Assembly (NCBI GenBank): GCA_036502625.1
Contig: DASXYG010000080.1
Location: forward strand, 75,479 to 139,478
DNA from: DASXYG01 sp036502625
GTDB lineage: Bacteria; Actinomycetota; Actinomycetes; Streptosporangiales; Streptosporangiaceae
Direction: 5' to 3'
DNA: 64,000 bases
Below the pieces are notes generated by a model. That model was given only the letters and a program-made list of their open reading frames with translations, did not search any database and was not told where the DNA came from. Every line of letters begins with the position of its first letter. The first letter of the stretch is position 1. The position numbers were made by a program, and so were the translations under genes. Shown piece by piece: positions 8,852 through 16,957 of this stretch.

Positions 8852-9261
8852 CCACCGCGTACACCAAGCCCCTGCCCGACGTCGACGACCCGCTCACCGC
8901 CCCCTTCTGGTCCGCCGCGCGCGAGGGCCGGCTGGTCGCGCAGAAATGCCCGGCCTGCGGCTACCTGCGCTGGCCGCCCGGCCCGATCTGCAACGAGTGC
9001 CAGCATCCCGGCGGCGAGTGGACCGACCTCGCCCCCACCGGCGTCCTCTACAGCTACGCCGAGTACCACCGCGCCCTCGACCCCGCCTTCAAGGACGACG
9101 TCCCGTACACGGTCGGGCTGATCGAACTCGACGACGGCCCGCGCATGTACGGCATGATGCGCACCACCCCCACCACCGCCGACATCGGCAAACGTGTCCA
9201 GGCCGTCTTCGACCCGGTCACCCCGGAGGTCACCTTCGTCCGCTGGGAGCTGGAACCCTGA
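8848..9261 (+). CDS. DUF35 Zn-ribbon/OB-fold protein, thiolase partner
   Basis: 137 residues. The order is a short N-terminal helix (DDPLTAPFWSAAREGRLVAQ), a zinc ribbon with paired cysteines (CPACG...CNEC), then an OB-fold (GVLYSYAEYHRALDP...PYTVGLIELDDGPRMYG). DUF35 proteins form complexes with SCP2-like thiolases and bind or channel acyl-CoA. Its ATG overlaps the thiolase TGA, which supports a complex. It ends the UbiD operon; its TGA overlaps the ATG of a broken TetR reading frame. Confidence 0.9.
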   Translation: MTTAYTKPLPDVDDPLTAPFWSAAREGRLVAQKCPACGYLRWPPGPICNECQHPGGEWTDLAPTGVLYSYAEYHRALDPAFKDDVPYTVGLIELDDGPRMYGMMRTTPTTADIGKRVQAVFDPVTPEVTFVRWELEP

Positions 9262-9557
9262 TGCGTGATTAGATCATTCGGTGCGCGATCGAGGTGATCG
9301 CCGAGCTGGGGTACGCACAGGCATCGATCCGCCGGATCGCCGACCGGGTCGGGGTCGCGATGAGCGTGGTGCCGTACCACGTCAAGTCCAAGGACGAGCT
9401 GATCGCCGCGGTCGTCGAGGAGATGTACCGCGACGCGTTCGCGGTGGTGGTGAACGGGGTGGTGGCGGACGTGATCCGCGACCCCGGCTTCGACGTGCGC
9501 GGCTACGGCGAGATCGTGGTGGACGTCTTCGACCGGGCCACGCGGAGGCTCCCGTGA
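9261..9557 (+). pseudogene. TetR-family regulator remnant, nonsense codon at position 4 and C-terminal domain lost
   Basis: The frame starts ATG CGT GAT and meets TAG at 9270-9272. It then continues in the same frame as a normal TetR DNA-binding domain: IIRCAIEVIAELGYAQASIRRIADRVGV and VVPYHVKSKDEL. Coding stops at 9557 after about 95 codons, whereas TetR proteins are near 200 residues, so nearly all of the ligand domain is missing. A GTG at 9294 could restart translation but would drop part of helix 1. The end overlaps the glycosyltransferase start (GTGA), so the piece may still be translated for coupling. I read it as a decayed gene; a functional short HTH protein is less likely. Confidence 0.7.
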
Positions 9558-10792
9558 GCAGGATCGTGATCGTCGGTATCGGCAGCCGCGGCGATGTCGC
9601 GCCGCTCACCGGGATAGGCGCCCGGCTGCGGCACGCCGGCCACGAGGTGGTGGTGGCCGCGCCCGCGATGTTCCGCGATCTGGTCACCGGCTGCGGGCTG
9701 GGCTTCCGGCCGGTGGACGTCGACCTCGGTATCGACGCGGACATGTCCGATCTCGGCCCGTTGAAGGCGCTGGCCGCGTTCTGGGCGCCCCGCGGTGTCC
9801 GCGCGACCGGGGAGGGGGTGCTGGCGGCGTTGCGGGAGGAGCCCGCCGACGCCCTGCTGTTGTCGCCGCTGGCCGAGTTCGCCGGTCACCCGTTGGCCGA
9901 GGCCAGGGGCATCCCGTCCGTCGGGATCCGGTTGCAGCCGTTGTCCGCCACCGCCGCCTACCCGCCGAGCGTGCTGGGGGCGTGGTCGCTCGGCCCGTCC
10001 GGCAACCGGGCCGCGGCCGCCGCGGGCACGTGGATCCCGGACCGGATGTACGCCCGGACCATCGCCGGGTTCCGCCGGACACTGGGGCTGCCCGAAGCGT
10101 CGGTTCGCGCGCTGCGCCGCGAGCGCACCCGTGCGCAATGGCCGATGCTGTACGGGTATTCGCCCACGGTGCTGCCGCGCCCCGCCGACTGGCGTCCCGG
10201 CCTGGACGTCGTGGGCTACTGGTGGCCGGCGCGCCCTCCGGAATGGCGGCCCCCGGCGGAACTGGTGGCGTTCCTCGACGCCGGCCCGGCCCCGGTGTTC
10301 GTCGGGTTCGGCAGCCTGGTCAACAGCGCCGGCCAAGCGGCCCGCCTGTCCGGAATCGTGCGCGGTGCGCTGCGCCGGGCCGGTGTGCGCGGAGTCATCC
10401 AGGCCGGCTGGGCGGGTCTGGACGCCGCCGGCGACGACCTGCTGACCATCGGCGATGCCCCGCACGACTGGCTGTTCCCCCGGATGGCCGCGGTCGCGCA
10501 CCACTGCGGCGCCGGCACCACCGCCGCGGGCCTGCGCGCCGGCGTGCCCACCATTGCCGTACCGGCGCTGGGCGACCAGCCCTTCTGGGCGCGGCGCATG
10601 CGCGAACTCGGCGTCAGCGCCGGCACCATCCCCCACCGCGGGATCTCCACCGAACGCCTCGCCGCGGCCGTGCACACCGCCACCACCGGCACCCGGCTCC
10701 GCGCCAACGCCGGCCACCTGGCCGACCGCATCAACAACGAGGACGGCGCCCAGCGCGTACTGGCCACCCTCGAACGCCTGCTCAACCCCTGA
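9554..10792 (+). CDS. GT1-family glycosyltransferase (MGT / sterol-glucosyltransferase-like)
   Basis: 412 residues from a GTG overlapping the TetR remnant. The N-terminal Rossmann start IVGIGSRGDVAPLTGIGARLRHAGHEVV and the C-terminal nucleotide-sugar block (FVGFGS, then AAVAHHCGAGTTAAGLRAGVPTIAVP and GDQPFWA) are those of GT-B fold enzymes that glycosylate macrolides, glycopeptides or sterols from UDP- or TDP-sugars. No acceptor pathway or sugar-biosynthesis gene is adjacent, so it may serve drug inactivation or lipid glycosylation. It ends 10 bp before the convergent DUF998 gene. Confidence 0.9.
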   Translation: MSRIVIVGIGSRGDVAPLTGIGARLRHAGHEVVVAAPAMFRDLVTGCGLGFRPVDVDLGIDADMSDLGPLKALAAFWAPRGVRATGEGVLAALREEPADALLLSPLAEFAGHPLAEARGIPSVGIRLQPLSATAAYPPSVLGAWSLGPSGNRAAAAAGTWIPDRMYARTIAGFRRTLGLPEASVRALRRERTRAQWPMLYGYSPTVLPRPADWRPGLDVVGYWWPARPPEWRPPAELVAFLDAGPAPVFVGFGSLVNSAGQAARLSGIVRGALRRAGVRGVIQAGWAGLDAAGDDLLTIGDAPHDWLFPRMAAVAHHCGAGTTAAGLRAGVPTIAVPALGDQPFWARRMRELGVSAGTIPHRGISTERLAAAVHTATTGTRLRANAGHLADRINNEDGAQRVLATLERLLNP

Positions 10793-10802
10793 ACCACACC
10801 GA

Positions 10803-11468
10803 CTAAGACCGCGGGCGCGACCGGTCCGTCCGCAGGGTCCGTACGGCGAGTACGCACATCCATACGGGCCCGACGACCCCGGCGACGCGCTCCAGGAGCC
10901 CGCCGTCCGCACCGGCCAGGTCGGCGGCCTGGGGACTCACGGCCAATGAGGCGACGAAGAACCCGGCGATCAGGATGGCGCTGAGGATGCCGTACCAGCG
11001 CCACCATCGCCGACCGTGCCTGGCGAGTGCCAGACACGCCGCCACCAGACCGCCGATGAACAGGATGGCGCACCAGCCATGGACCGCGCCGTGCCAGCTC
11101 TCGGTGGCCGCGGTTCCGGGCGGGTAGCCCGCGCCGGGATCCGGCCGGAACAGGCCGGAACCGAGCAGCCCGATGCCGACCAGCAGCAGCAGGGTCGCGC
11201 CCGTACGGTACGGGCCGGTCCGGCGCAGCCCGGCCGCGAACGCGATCGTGAGCATCCCGAACACCAGGAAGTTCGCCACCTGCACCCAGCCCCCGGGGCC
11301 CAGCGTGAGCAGGCTGACCGGCACCTGGGCGGCGTCATAGCCCGGCCGCAGCGCCCCGGCGATCAGGAAGACCGCGACGAACACGGGCCCGCCGGCCACG
11401 CCGCAGGCGAGCAGCACCGTGGTCGTTCCGCTGCCCCGGGGTGTCAGTGCGGGCCGGAGCCGGCTCAA
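10803..11468 (-). CDS. DUF998 membrane protein
   Basis: 221 residues with about six hydrophobic segments (VLLACGVAGGPVFVAVFLIAG, VANFLVFGMLTIAFAAGL, TLLLLVGIGLLGSGLF, WCAILFIGGLVAACLAL, GILSAILIAGFFVASLAV and a last one near the C-terminus). The Pro/Gly-rich loop FRPDPGAGYPPG between segments three and four and the following ESWHGAVHGW are typical of the DUF998 integral membrane family. Molecular role unknown. It is co-transcribed with the upstream MarR regulator (ATGA overlap), so it may be part of the response that regulator controls. Confidence 0.85.
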   Translation of the reverse strand: MSRLRPALTPRGSGTTTVLLACGVAGGPVFVAVFLIAGALRPGYDAAQVPVSLLTLGPGGWVQVANFLVFGMLTIAFAAGLRRTGPYRTGATLLLLVGIGLLGSGLFRPDPGAGYPPGTAATESWHGAVHGWCAILFIGGLVAACLALARHGRRWWRWYGILSAILIAGFFVASLAVSPQAADLAGADGGLLERVAGVVGPVWMCVLAVRTLRTDRSRPRS

Positions 11469-11932
11469 TGCGGGGGCTCCTTGGCGAGCGCGCCGTGGCA
11501 GGCGACGATGTAGCGGCGCAGGTCGTCGGCCTCCTCGGCGGTCAGCGAGGACAGCATCCGGTCCTCCGCGGCCTGTATATCGTCGCGGACCTGGTCGAGG
11601 AGCGCGCGGCCGGTGTCGCTCAGCCGCAGCACGCGCCGGCGCCGGTCGACGGCGTCAGGTGCGCGGACGACCAGGCCGCGCTCCTCGAGGGCCCCGACCA
11701 TGTCGGCCGCGCTCTGGTCGGTGACGAAGGAGTTGCGGGCCAGCTCGGCGGTGCTCAGGCCGGAGCGGCGCTCGAGGATGGTCAGCGCCGTGTACTGCAC
11801 CGGCGTGATCGACACCGGGCGCAGGACCTCGTCCATCTGGGCGCGGACGGCCAGCTCCAACTGTTTGACCAGATACAGCAGGGTCGGCCGCGCGCGGGGG
11901 CGGGCCGTCCCGGACACGGCAGGCCTTGTCAC
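11465..11932 (-). CDS. MarR-family transcriptional regulator
   Basis: 155 residues from the GTG at 11932; the frame opens further upstream but those residues do not look like MarR. The winged helix includes LLYLVKQLELAVRAQMDEVL, VQYTALTILERRSGLSTAELARNSFVTDQSAADMVGALEERGLV and the wing DAVDRRRRVLRLSDTGRAL. It is divergent from a 14-TM MFS exporter with a palindrome in between, the standard arrangement for a MarR that represses a drug pump until it binds an aromatic ligand. It also heads the DUF998 gene. Confidence 0.9.
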   Translation of the reverse strand: MTRPAVSGTARPRARPTLLYLVKQLELAVRAQMDEVLRPVSITPVQYTALTILERRSGLSTAELARNSFVTDQSAADMVGALEERGLVVRAPDAVDRRRRVLRLSDTGRALLDQVRDDIQAAEDRMLSSLTAEEADDLRRYIVACHGALAKEPPH

Positions 11933-12011
11933 CGGCCCATCGTCCCAGACGCGGGCCCGACCAGGTGCTCCACCGTGGTCGTCGGAGACCGCGCCCGCGA
12001 CCGAAGATATA

Positions 12012-12026
12012 TACAGGAAACCTGTA
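12012..12026. promoter_or_regulatory. MarR operator candidate
   Basis: TACAGG-AAA-CCTGTA, a perfect 6-bp inverted repeat with 3-nt spacer in an AT-richer patch (atatatacagg). It lies between the divergent MarR and MFS genes, 71 bp before the MFS ATG. Place and symmetry suit a MarR dimer site. Confidence 0.5.
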
Positions 12027-12096
12027 CGCCAATGGTGATGCGTGGCACAGTGCACACGTCCGGCGGCACGTCGGCCGCACCGTCACTGGAGGCTCG

Positions 12097-13737
12097 ATGA
12101 CGACCGTCCCCTCGGCCACCGCACCCCCGCCGCGCGGCGCCGTCCACACCCCCTTCCTGGCGCCCGGCACCCGCGTCGCCACCGCCTTCGCCGTCCTCGT
12201 GGCCCAGATGGGCCTGGCGATCCCCGCGGTGCTCAACGGGCTGTTCCAGGGGGATCTGCACACCACCTCCGCCCAGTTGACCTGGATCTCCGACGCGTTC
12301 CTCGTCCCCGTCACGCTGCTTGAGCTCACGTTCGGCGTGCTGGGCGACCTGTTCGGGCGTAAGCGGCTGCTCATCGGCGGCAGCCTGCTCATGGCGGTCG
12401 GCGAGGTCATCAGCGTCCTCACGCCCGGGGTGGCGGCCTCCAACCACGCCGCGATCGCGGTGCTGTGGATCGGCCAGGCGCTCACGGGCGTCGGCGCCGC
12501 CGTGCTGTTCCCCACCTCGCTGGCGATGGTCGCCGCCGGCACCCACACGGTCCGCGACCGCGCCCGCGGCATCTCCTTCTGGGCCGCGGCGCTGTCCACC
12601 GGCGCCTTCCTCTCCCCGCTGCTGGGCGGGCTGGTCACCAAGCTGTCGTGGGGCGGCGACCCCGAGGCCGTCTGGCGCTGGGCCTTCGTCCTGGTCGCAG
12701 GCCTCGCCGTGATCAGCACGCTCATCGCGTTCACCGCGCACAACTCCTCCGCACCCGAAGGGCGCTCGCTGGACTGGCCCGGTCAGGTGACCGTCGCGGT
12801 CGCGCTGTTCGCCCTGCTGTTCGCCGTCATCCAGGGTTCGACCAGCGGCTGGTCGGACGGCTGGGTCGTCGGCGGCTTCATCGCGGCCGTGGTCTTCTTC
12901 GCGCTGTTCCTGCTCGTCGAGCGCCGCTCGCCGGCGCCGCTGCTGCGGTTGGACCTGTTCCGCAGCCGGCCGTTCGCGGTCAACTCGGTCGTCACGGTCG
13001 TCGGCATGTTCGCCTTCCTGGGCACCGCCTACGCCACGAGCATCCGGCTCTCGGCCATCCAGGGGTTCAGCCCCTTGAAGACCTCGATCGCCTTCGTGCT
13101 GCTGCAGGGCTTCGCGCTGGTCCTCATGCCGCTGACGGCGAAGGTCATCCACTCCTACAACCCGCGCTGGGGCCTCGGCGCCGGGTTCCTGCTCATCGGC
13201 GTCGGCGACCTGTGGATCGCCACCCGCTCGGTCGCCGACATGTCCCTGGGCGTCATCATTACGCCGCTGGTCCTCATCGGGGTGGGCTTCGCGTTCGCGC
13301 TGTCCGGCGTCACGGCCATCGCGGTCAACACGGTGCCCAACCACCTGGCCGGCATGGCCTCGGGCACCACGAGCCAGTTGCGCGACTTCGGCTTCACCCT
13401 CGGCCCGGCGGTCATCGGCGCCATCGCGCTGAGCAGCGCGGCCGTGCACATGCAGAACGCGATCGCCGGGAACCCGGGCCTCCAGCACGCGCTCGCCGGA
13501 TTCGCCAAGAGCGCGCCGCCGCCGGTCGTGGGCGCCGTGGAGTCCGGCCCCCTCGGCGCGAACGCCATCCCGGGCAACCCGCTCAAGGACGTCGCCTTCC
13601 ACGCCCTCGACCACGCCTACTCGCTGGGCTACGTCGTCTGCGGCGTCGCCGCCCTCGTCGCCGCGGCGCTCGCCGCCGTCGCGCTCGGCGGCACCGCCAA
13701 CCGCCCGCTCGTGACGCAGGAGTCCCTCGAGGACTAG
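12097..13737 (+). CDS. MFS exporter, DHA2/EmrB-QacA type, 14 TM
   Basis: 546 residues; the ATG has GGAGG 5 nt upstream. The first helix region (VATAFAVLVAQMGLAIPAVLN), the motif A-like loop LGDLFGRKRLLIGG, motif C-like GVGAAVLFPTSLAMV, and about 14 hydrophobic segments place it in the drug:H+ antiporter-2 group of the cytoplasmic membrane. These pumps export lipophilic drugs or dyes. Divergent control by the MarR gene with a palindromic site in between suggests ligand-induced expression. A CCCGCC-TA-GGCGGG palindrome at 13759-13772 lies between this gene and the next, convergent gene and could be a weak terminator. Confidence 0.9.
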   Translation: MTTVPSATAPPPRGAVHTPFLAPGTRVATAFAVLVAQMGLAIPAVLNGLFQGDLHTTSAQLTWISDAFLVPVTLLELTFGVLGDLFGRKRLLIGGSLLMAVGEVISVLTPGVAASNHAAIAVLWIGQALTGVGAAVLFPTSLAMVAAGTHTVRDRARGISFWAAALSTGAFLSPLLGGLVTKLSWGGDPEAVWRWAFVLVAGLAVISTLIAFTAHNSSAPEGRSLDWPGQVTVAVALFALLFAVIQGSTSGWSDGWVVGGFIAAVVFFALFLLVERRSPAPLLRLDLFRSRPFAVNSVVTVVGMFAFLGTAYATSIRLSAIQGFSPLKTSIAFVLLQGFALVLMPLTAKVIHSYNPRWGLGAGFLLIGVGDLWIATRSVADMSLGVIITPLVLIGVGFAFALSGVTAIAVNTVPNHLAGMASGTTSQLRDFGFTLGPAVIGAIALSSAAVHMQNAIAGNPGLQHALAGFAKSAPPPVVGAVESGPLGANAIPGNPLKDVAFHALDHAYSLGYVVCGVAALVAAALAAVALGGTANRPLVTQESLED

Positions 13738-13763
13738 CCCGGTCGCCGCGGCCCGGCACCCGC

Positions 13764-14306
13764 CTAGGCGGGGGAGCCGTACTTGGCGGCGGCGGCGTTG
13801 GCCGCCGGGCAGTTGCCCGCGGGGCGGCCGCATGCCTCGAGGTCGCATCTGCGGCAGATCCAGGCCCCACCGTCCTTGTGCCGTACGACCTGGGCCATGA
13901 CGCGGCCGAGCAGGTCGTGGAAGGTGCGCGTCTCGGCGGCGGAGAAGCCGGTCAGCAGCCCGGCCAGGTAGCGGGTGCGCTGCGCGGCGATGCGCTGTGC
14001 CGCCCGCCGCCCGGCGGGGGTGAGCCGGACCGCGCGGGTGCGCCCGTCGGGCCCGGATCCGCGTTCGGCGAGCCCGGCGGCGGTGAGGCGGTCGACCAGG
14101 CGCACCGCGCCGGAATGGGTGACGCCCAGCACGCGGCGCAGTTGGTCCAGCGTGGGCCGGTCGAGGAACTGGTCGAGCGCCGAGAGCGCCGCCGCCGCGG
14201 AGTCCGCACGCCCGCCGGCCGGGAACGCGTCGGCCGGGAGCTGATCGGCTACGGCGAGCGCCAGCGCCCCCAGGACGTTCGCCGCGGCGGCGCGATCGGC
14301 GCTCAC
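13764..14306 (-). CDS. MarR-family regulator with C-terminal four-Cys tail
   Basis: 180 residues from the GTG overlapping the upstream stop (GTGA). A MarR winged helix (TLDQLRRVLGVTHSGAVRLVDRLTAAGLAERG, wing DGRTRAVRLTPAGRRA) spans about residues 50-105 and a dimerisation helix runs to about 145. The tail then carries Cys151, Cys154, Cys159 and Cys166 (C-x2-C-x4-C-x6-C), a spacing suited to metal or redox sensing. That makes it different from plain ligand-binding MarR proteins. It follows a DUF3224 gene in the same operon and probably autoregulates both. Confidence 0.82.
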   Translation of the reverse strand: MSADRAAAANVLGALALAVADQLPADAFPAGGRADSAAAALSALDQFLDRPTLDQLRRVLGVTHSGAVRLVDRLTAAGLAERGSGPDGRTRAVRLTPAGRRAAQRIAAQRTRYLAGLLTGFSAAETRTFHDLLGRVMAQVVRHKDGGAWICRRCDLEACGRPAGNCPAANAAAAKYGSPA

Positions 14307-14704
14307 CCCAGCTCGTAGGTCAGCGTCAGCGGCATGAACGGGTAGTCGGCGTGGGTCGAGACGCTCTCGCACGTGCCGCTGATGCCGGTCAGCCCGCCGG
14401 TCCCCGAGCCGGGGACGACCGTCATGCGCCCGCTGGCCGTCGTGCCGTCGTAGGTCCCTTCGCCCTGGAGCACGAAACCGCCGGTACGCCCCGCCAGTGT
14501 CGCGGTCAGCCGCATCACGGTCACGTAGCTGCTGGTGCCGTCCGGACGGTAGTACGCGAGCATGCCCGACGAGCCCGACGCCAGCCCGTCTTCGCCGTCG
14601 GTGAGCCGCACCTGCGCGCGCGTGATCCTGGTCGTGTCGTCCAGCTCCTCCAACGCCGACTCGTCCCAGCCGGCGATGCGGAGCTTCGTCGCCAAAGTCG
14701 TCAT
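14303..14704 (-). CDS. DUF3224 domain protein
   Basis: 133 residues starting at MTTLATKLRIAGWDE (14704); an upstream ATG at 14728 would add eight residues inside the putative operator. The whole protein is a small beta-rich DUF3224 domain (DTTRITRAQVRLTDGEDGLASG, YVTVMRLTATLAGRTGGFVLQGEGTYDG, MPLTLTYELG). Function of the family is unknown; fold relatives resemble allene-oxide-cyclase-like barrels. Co-transcribed with the Cys-tailed MarR that follows by GTGA overlap. Confidence 0.8.
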   Translation of the reverse strand: MTTLATKLRIAGWDESALEELDDTTRITRAQVRLTDGEDGLASGSSGMLAYYRPDGTSSYVTVMRLTATLAGRTGGFVLQGEGTYDGTTASGRMTVVPGSGTGGLTGISGTCESVSTHADYPFMPLTLTYELG

Positions 14705-14716
14705 GCCAGCAACATA

Positions 14717-14727
14717 TGACTGAGTCA
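14717..14727. promoter_or_regulatory. palindromic operator candidate for the DUF3224-MarR operon
   Basis: TGACT-G-AGTCA is a perfect dyad 12 bp before the DUF3224 ATG at 14704, flanked by a wider ATATG...CATAT repeat (14714-14734) in the only AT-rich patch nearby. Likely the autoregulatory site of the MarR in this operon. Confidence 0.4.
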
Positions 14728-14777
14728 CACATATTTCAAGGCCGACGGCCGTGCGTCCGTGCCCGGTACGGAGTGGG

Positions 14778-15914
14778 TCAGGTGAGGCCGATGCTGCGCT
14801 GCTCGGTGCGGGTGCCGCGCCAGATGCCGGGGGCGAGGCGCTCGATGGCCGCGGCGATGGTCTGCGCGGCGCGGGGCTGGTCGCCGAGGGGGATGACGTA
14901 GCGGGGGCCGTCGGCGAACTTCGCCATCGTGGGGTAGCGGGTGCCGAAGTCCGCGGCCTTCGGCTCCAGGATGACGCGGACGCCGTGGCGGTCGCCGGTG
15001 CTGCGGGTCTGGTAGACGCGCGTCTCGATGGAGACGGCGGAGAGGTCAGGCCAGGCGACGGTGAACGACTCTTCGGTGGGGTCGTCCCAGGTGAAGCCGC
15101 GGCTGTCGAGGCGGATGCGGCGCCTGCGGATCATGACCGGGCCGCCGAGGACCAGGGCCAGCGCGATCAGGACGAACGGCGCGCCGACGGCGGCGACGGC
15201 GATCCGCTGGCCGGTGGGCGCCGGGCCGCCGCCGAACGCGGCGACCATGGCGCTCACGCCGAAGAACGCGGCCAGCACCGCGCCGACCAGGCCCTGCCGG
15301 GCCAGCCGGCGGCTGACGTTCACCGTCACGGCCGGCTCGGCGCGCGGCGGCACGATCTCGGTATCCATCCCGGGCGCGGTCAGCAGGACGGCCCACGGCT
15401 CCCGCTCCGCGCGCGGCCAGATGTCCGGCGCGGCCGCGCGCAGGGCCGCGACGACGCCGCGCCGCCGCGGCAGCCGGGCGACCAGCGGTCCGGCCCCGTC
15501 TCCCGACAGGGACACGAGCCCCGGCCCGAACGTCGCCGGGTCGGCGCCCGCGGACGGGTACACGACCAGGACCAGGCCGCGCGAGTCGTCGGCGGACCGG
15601 TCGTCGCACACGCCGAGTGCGGTGATGCCGGACCACGTGACGCCGAATCCGTGGCCCTTCTTGCTGTCGTCGGCGACGCCGTCCGGGCCGGCGGTGAGCG
15701 TACGGGGCCACAGCAGGCTGCGCCAGCCGAGGAGGCGCAGCCCGTCGAACAGGCACAGCAGCGCGCCGAGGACGATCAGCAGAACGTCGCCGACGGCGCC
15801 CGCCAGCCCGAACGCGCCCACGAGGATGAGCCCGACGCCCAGGATCGCGATGTTCACCGCGAGCGTGAGCTGATCGAGCCGGGTCTCCCAGCCGAGCCGG
15901 ACGGTACGTGTCAC
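14778..15914 (-). CDS. membrane protein with duplicated TM-pair plus PH-like domain
   Basis: 378 residues from a GTG. Two similar halves are visible. Half one has two hydrophobic segments (LAVNIAILGVGLILVGAF, VGDVLLIVLGALLCLFDGLRLLGW) then a beta-rich part (LTAGPDGVADDSKKGHGFGVTWSGITALGV). Half two has two segments (LVGAVLAAFFGVSAMVAAF, IAVAAVGAPFVLIALALVLGG) then IRLDSRGFTWDDPTEESFTVAWPDLSAVSI. Such TM-hairpin plus PH-like repeats are common in uncharacterised actinobacterial membrane proteins. No catalytic motif and no functional clue from neighbours. Confidence 0.7.
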   Translation of the reverse strand: MTRTVRLGWETRLDQLTLAVNIAILGVGLILVGAFGLAGAVGDVLLIVLGALLCLFDGLRLLGWRSLLWPRTLTAGPDGVADDSKKGHGFGVTWSGITALGVCDDRSADDSRGLVLVVYPSAGADPATFGPGLVSLSGDGAGPLVARLPRRRGVVAALRAAAPDIWPRAEREPWAVLLTAPGMDTEIVPPRAEPAVTVNVSRRLARQGLVGAVLAAFFGVSAMVAAFGGGPAPTGQRIAVAAVGAPFVLIALALVLGGPVMIRRRRIRLDSRGFTWDDPTEESFTVAWPDLSAVSIETRVYQTRSTGDRHGVRVILEPKAADFGTRYPTMAKFADGPRYVIPLGDQPRAAQTIAAAIERLAPGIWRGTRTEQRSIGLT

Positions 15915-15925
15915 AGCCGAGGAGC

Positions 15926-16912
15926 CTACGCGGTCAACGGCGACCCGGTGAGGAGCAGGAGCTTGCCGTGGGCGTGGCCGCCCTGGCTGATCTCGAGCGC
16001 CGTCCGCCACTCGTCGAGGGGGAGGGTCCGGGCGATCGGCACCGTGAACCGGCCGTCGGCGGCCAGCCGCGCGAACTCGGGGAAGGCGGCGAAGCGTTCG
16101 TCGTCGCCGTGCGTCGCGGGGTCTTCGTGGAAGCTGTCGCGTACGCCGAGCTCCGGTGCGGCTGCGGCATCGGAGCAGGTCAGAACCTGCTTGGGGTCGC
16201 CGCCGGCGATCTGGACGAGGTCGGGCAGCGCGCCGTTTGGGGGCGCGGTGTCGAAGACCACGTCGACCGGGCCGGCGCTGACGGCCCGGACCCGGTCGGC
16301 GAGGCCGGCGCCGTAGCCGACCACCGTGGCCCCGAGGGCGCGCAGCCGCTCGGCGTAGGTGTCCCCGGCGGTGGCGATCACCCGGGCGCCGCGGACGAGG
16401 GCGATCTGCACGGCCGCGTAGCCGATGGTGGTCCCGGCGCCGTTGATCAGGATCGTGCGGCCGGCGGACAGGCCGAGCCGCGCGAGGTGCCAGGAGGCGG
16501 TGCTCAGCGCCATCGGGAGCGCGGCGGCCTCGGTGAGGTCCAGGCCGTCGGGGACGGCGAACCAGTGATCCATGACGGCGCGGTCCGCCGCGCCGGCGCT
16601 GGGCTGCCCGGCGAAGTCGGCGGTGCCGAACACGAGGTCGCCGGCCTTGACGTCCGTGACGCCGTCGCCGACGGCCTCGACCGTGCCCGAGACGTCGCAC
16701 CCGATCCCCCTGGGCAACCGCCCGGCGAACAGGCCGCGGCACAGGGCCAAGTCGGCGGGTGCCAGCCCGCAGGCGTGGACGGCGACGCGGATGCGGCCGG
16801 GCCCCGGCGTCGGTACGGGCGCGGTCTCCAGGCGCAGGACGGCCGCGGGCTCGCCGTACTCGTGGAAGCGCACGGTCCGCATGGTCCCGTTCGTGGAGGC
16901 GGTGTCGGCCAT
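15926..16912 (-). CDS. medium-chain (zinc-independent) NADPH:quinone reductase-like oxidoreductase
   Basis: 328 residues. GroES-like domain (MRTVRFHEYGEPAAVLRLE, CGLAPADLALCRGLFAGRLPRGIGCDVSGTVEAVGDGV) is followed by a Rossmann domain with INGAGTTIGYAAVQIALVRGARVIATAG near residue 165. No structural zinc Cys cluster is present. It resembles quinone oxidoreductases that detoxify enones or quinones. The divergent TetR gene 99 bp away, with two direct repeats between them, suggests inducible expression by an electrophile. Confidence 0.88.
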   Translation of the reverse strand: MADTASTNGTMRTVRFHEYGEPAAVLRLETAPVPTPGPGRIRVAVHACGLAPADLALCRGLFAGRLPRGIGCDVSGTVEAVGDGVTDVKAGDLVFGTADFAGQPSAGAADRAVMDHWFAVPDGLDLTEAAALPMALSTASWHLARLGLSAGRTILINGAGTTIGYAAVQIALVRGARVIATAGDTYAERLRALGATVVGYGAGLADRVRAVSAGPVDVVFDTAPPNGALPDLVQIAGGDPKQVLTCSDAAAAPELGVRDSFHEDPATHGDDERFAAFPEFARLAADGRFTVPIARTLPLDEWRTALEISQGGHAHGKLLLLTGSPLTA

Positions 16913-16957
16913 TGGCGTGTCCTCGGCTTTCTGTACGGAAGGGGACGCGACCCGATA

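Noticed and set aside
9294..9557. Functional 87-residue TetR-like protein from the GTG at 9294
   Set aside because: It would lack part of helix 1 and the whole ligand domain, while the same frame continues upstream through a TAG to a normal ATG; decay is the simpler reading.
13759..13772. CCCGCCTAGGCGGG as a firm terminator
   Set aside because: Only a 5-bp stem once a 4-nt loop is allowed, and it includes the MarR stop codon; too weak to list.
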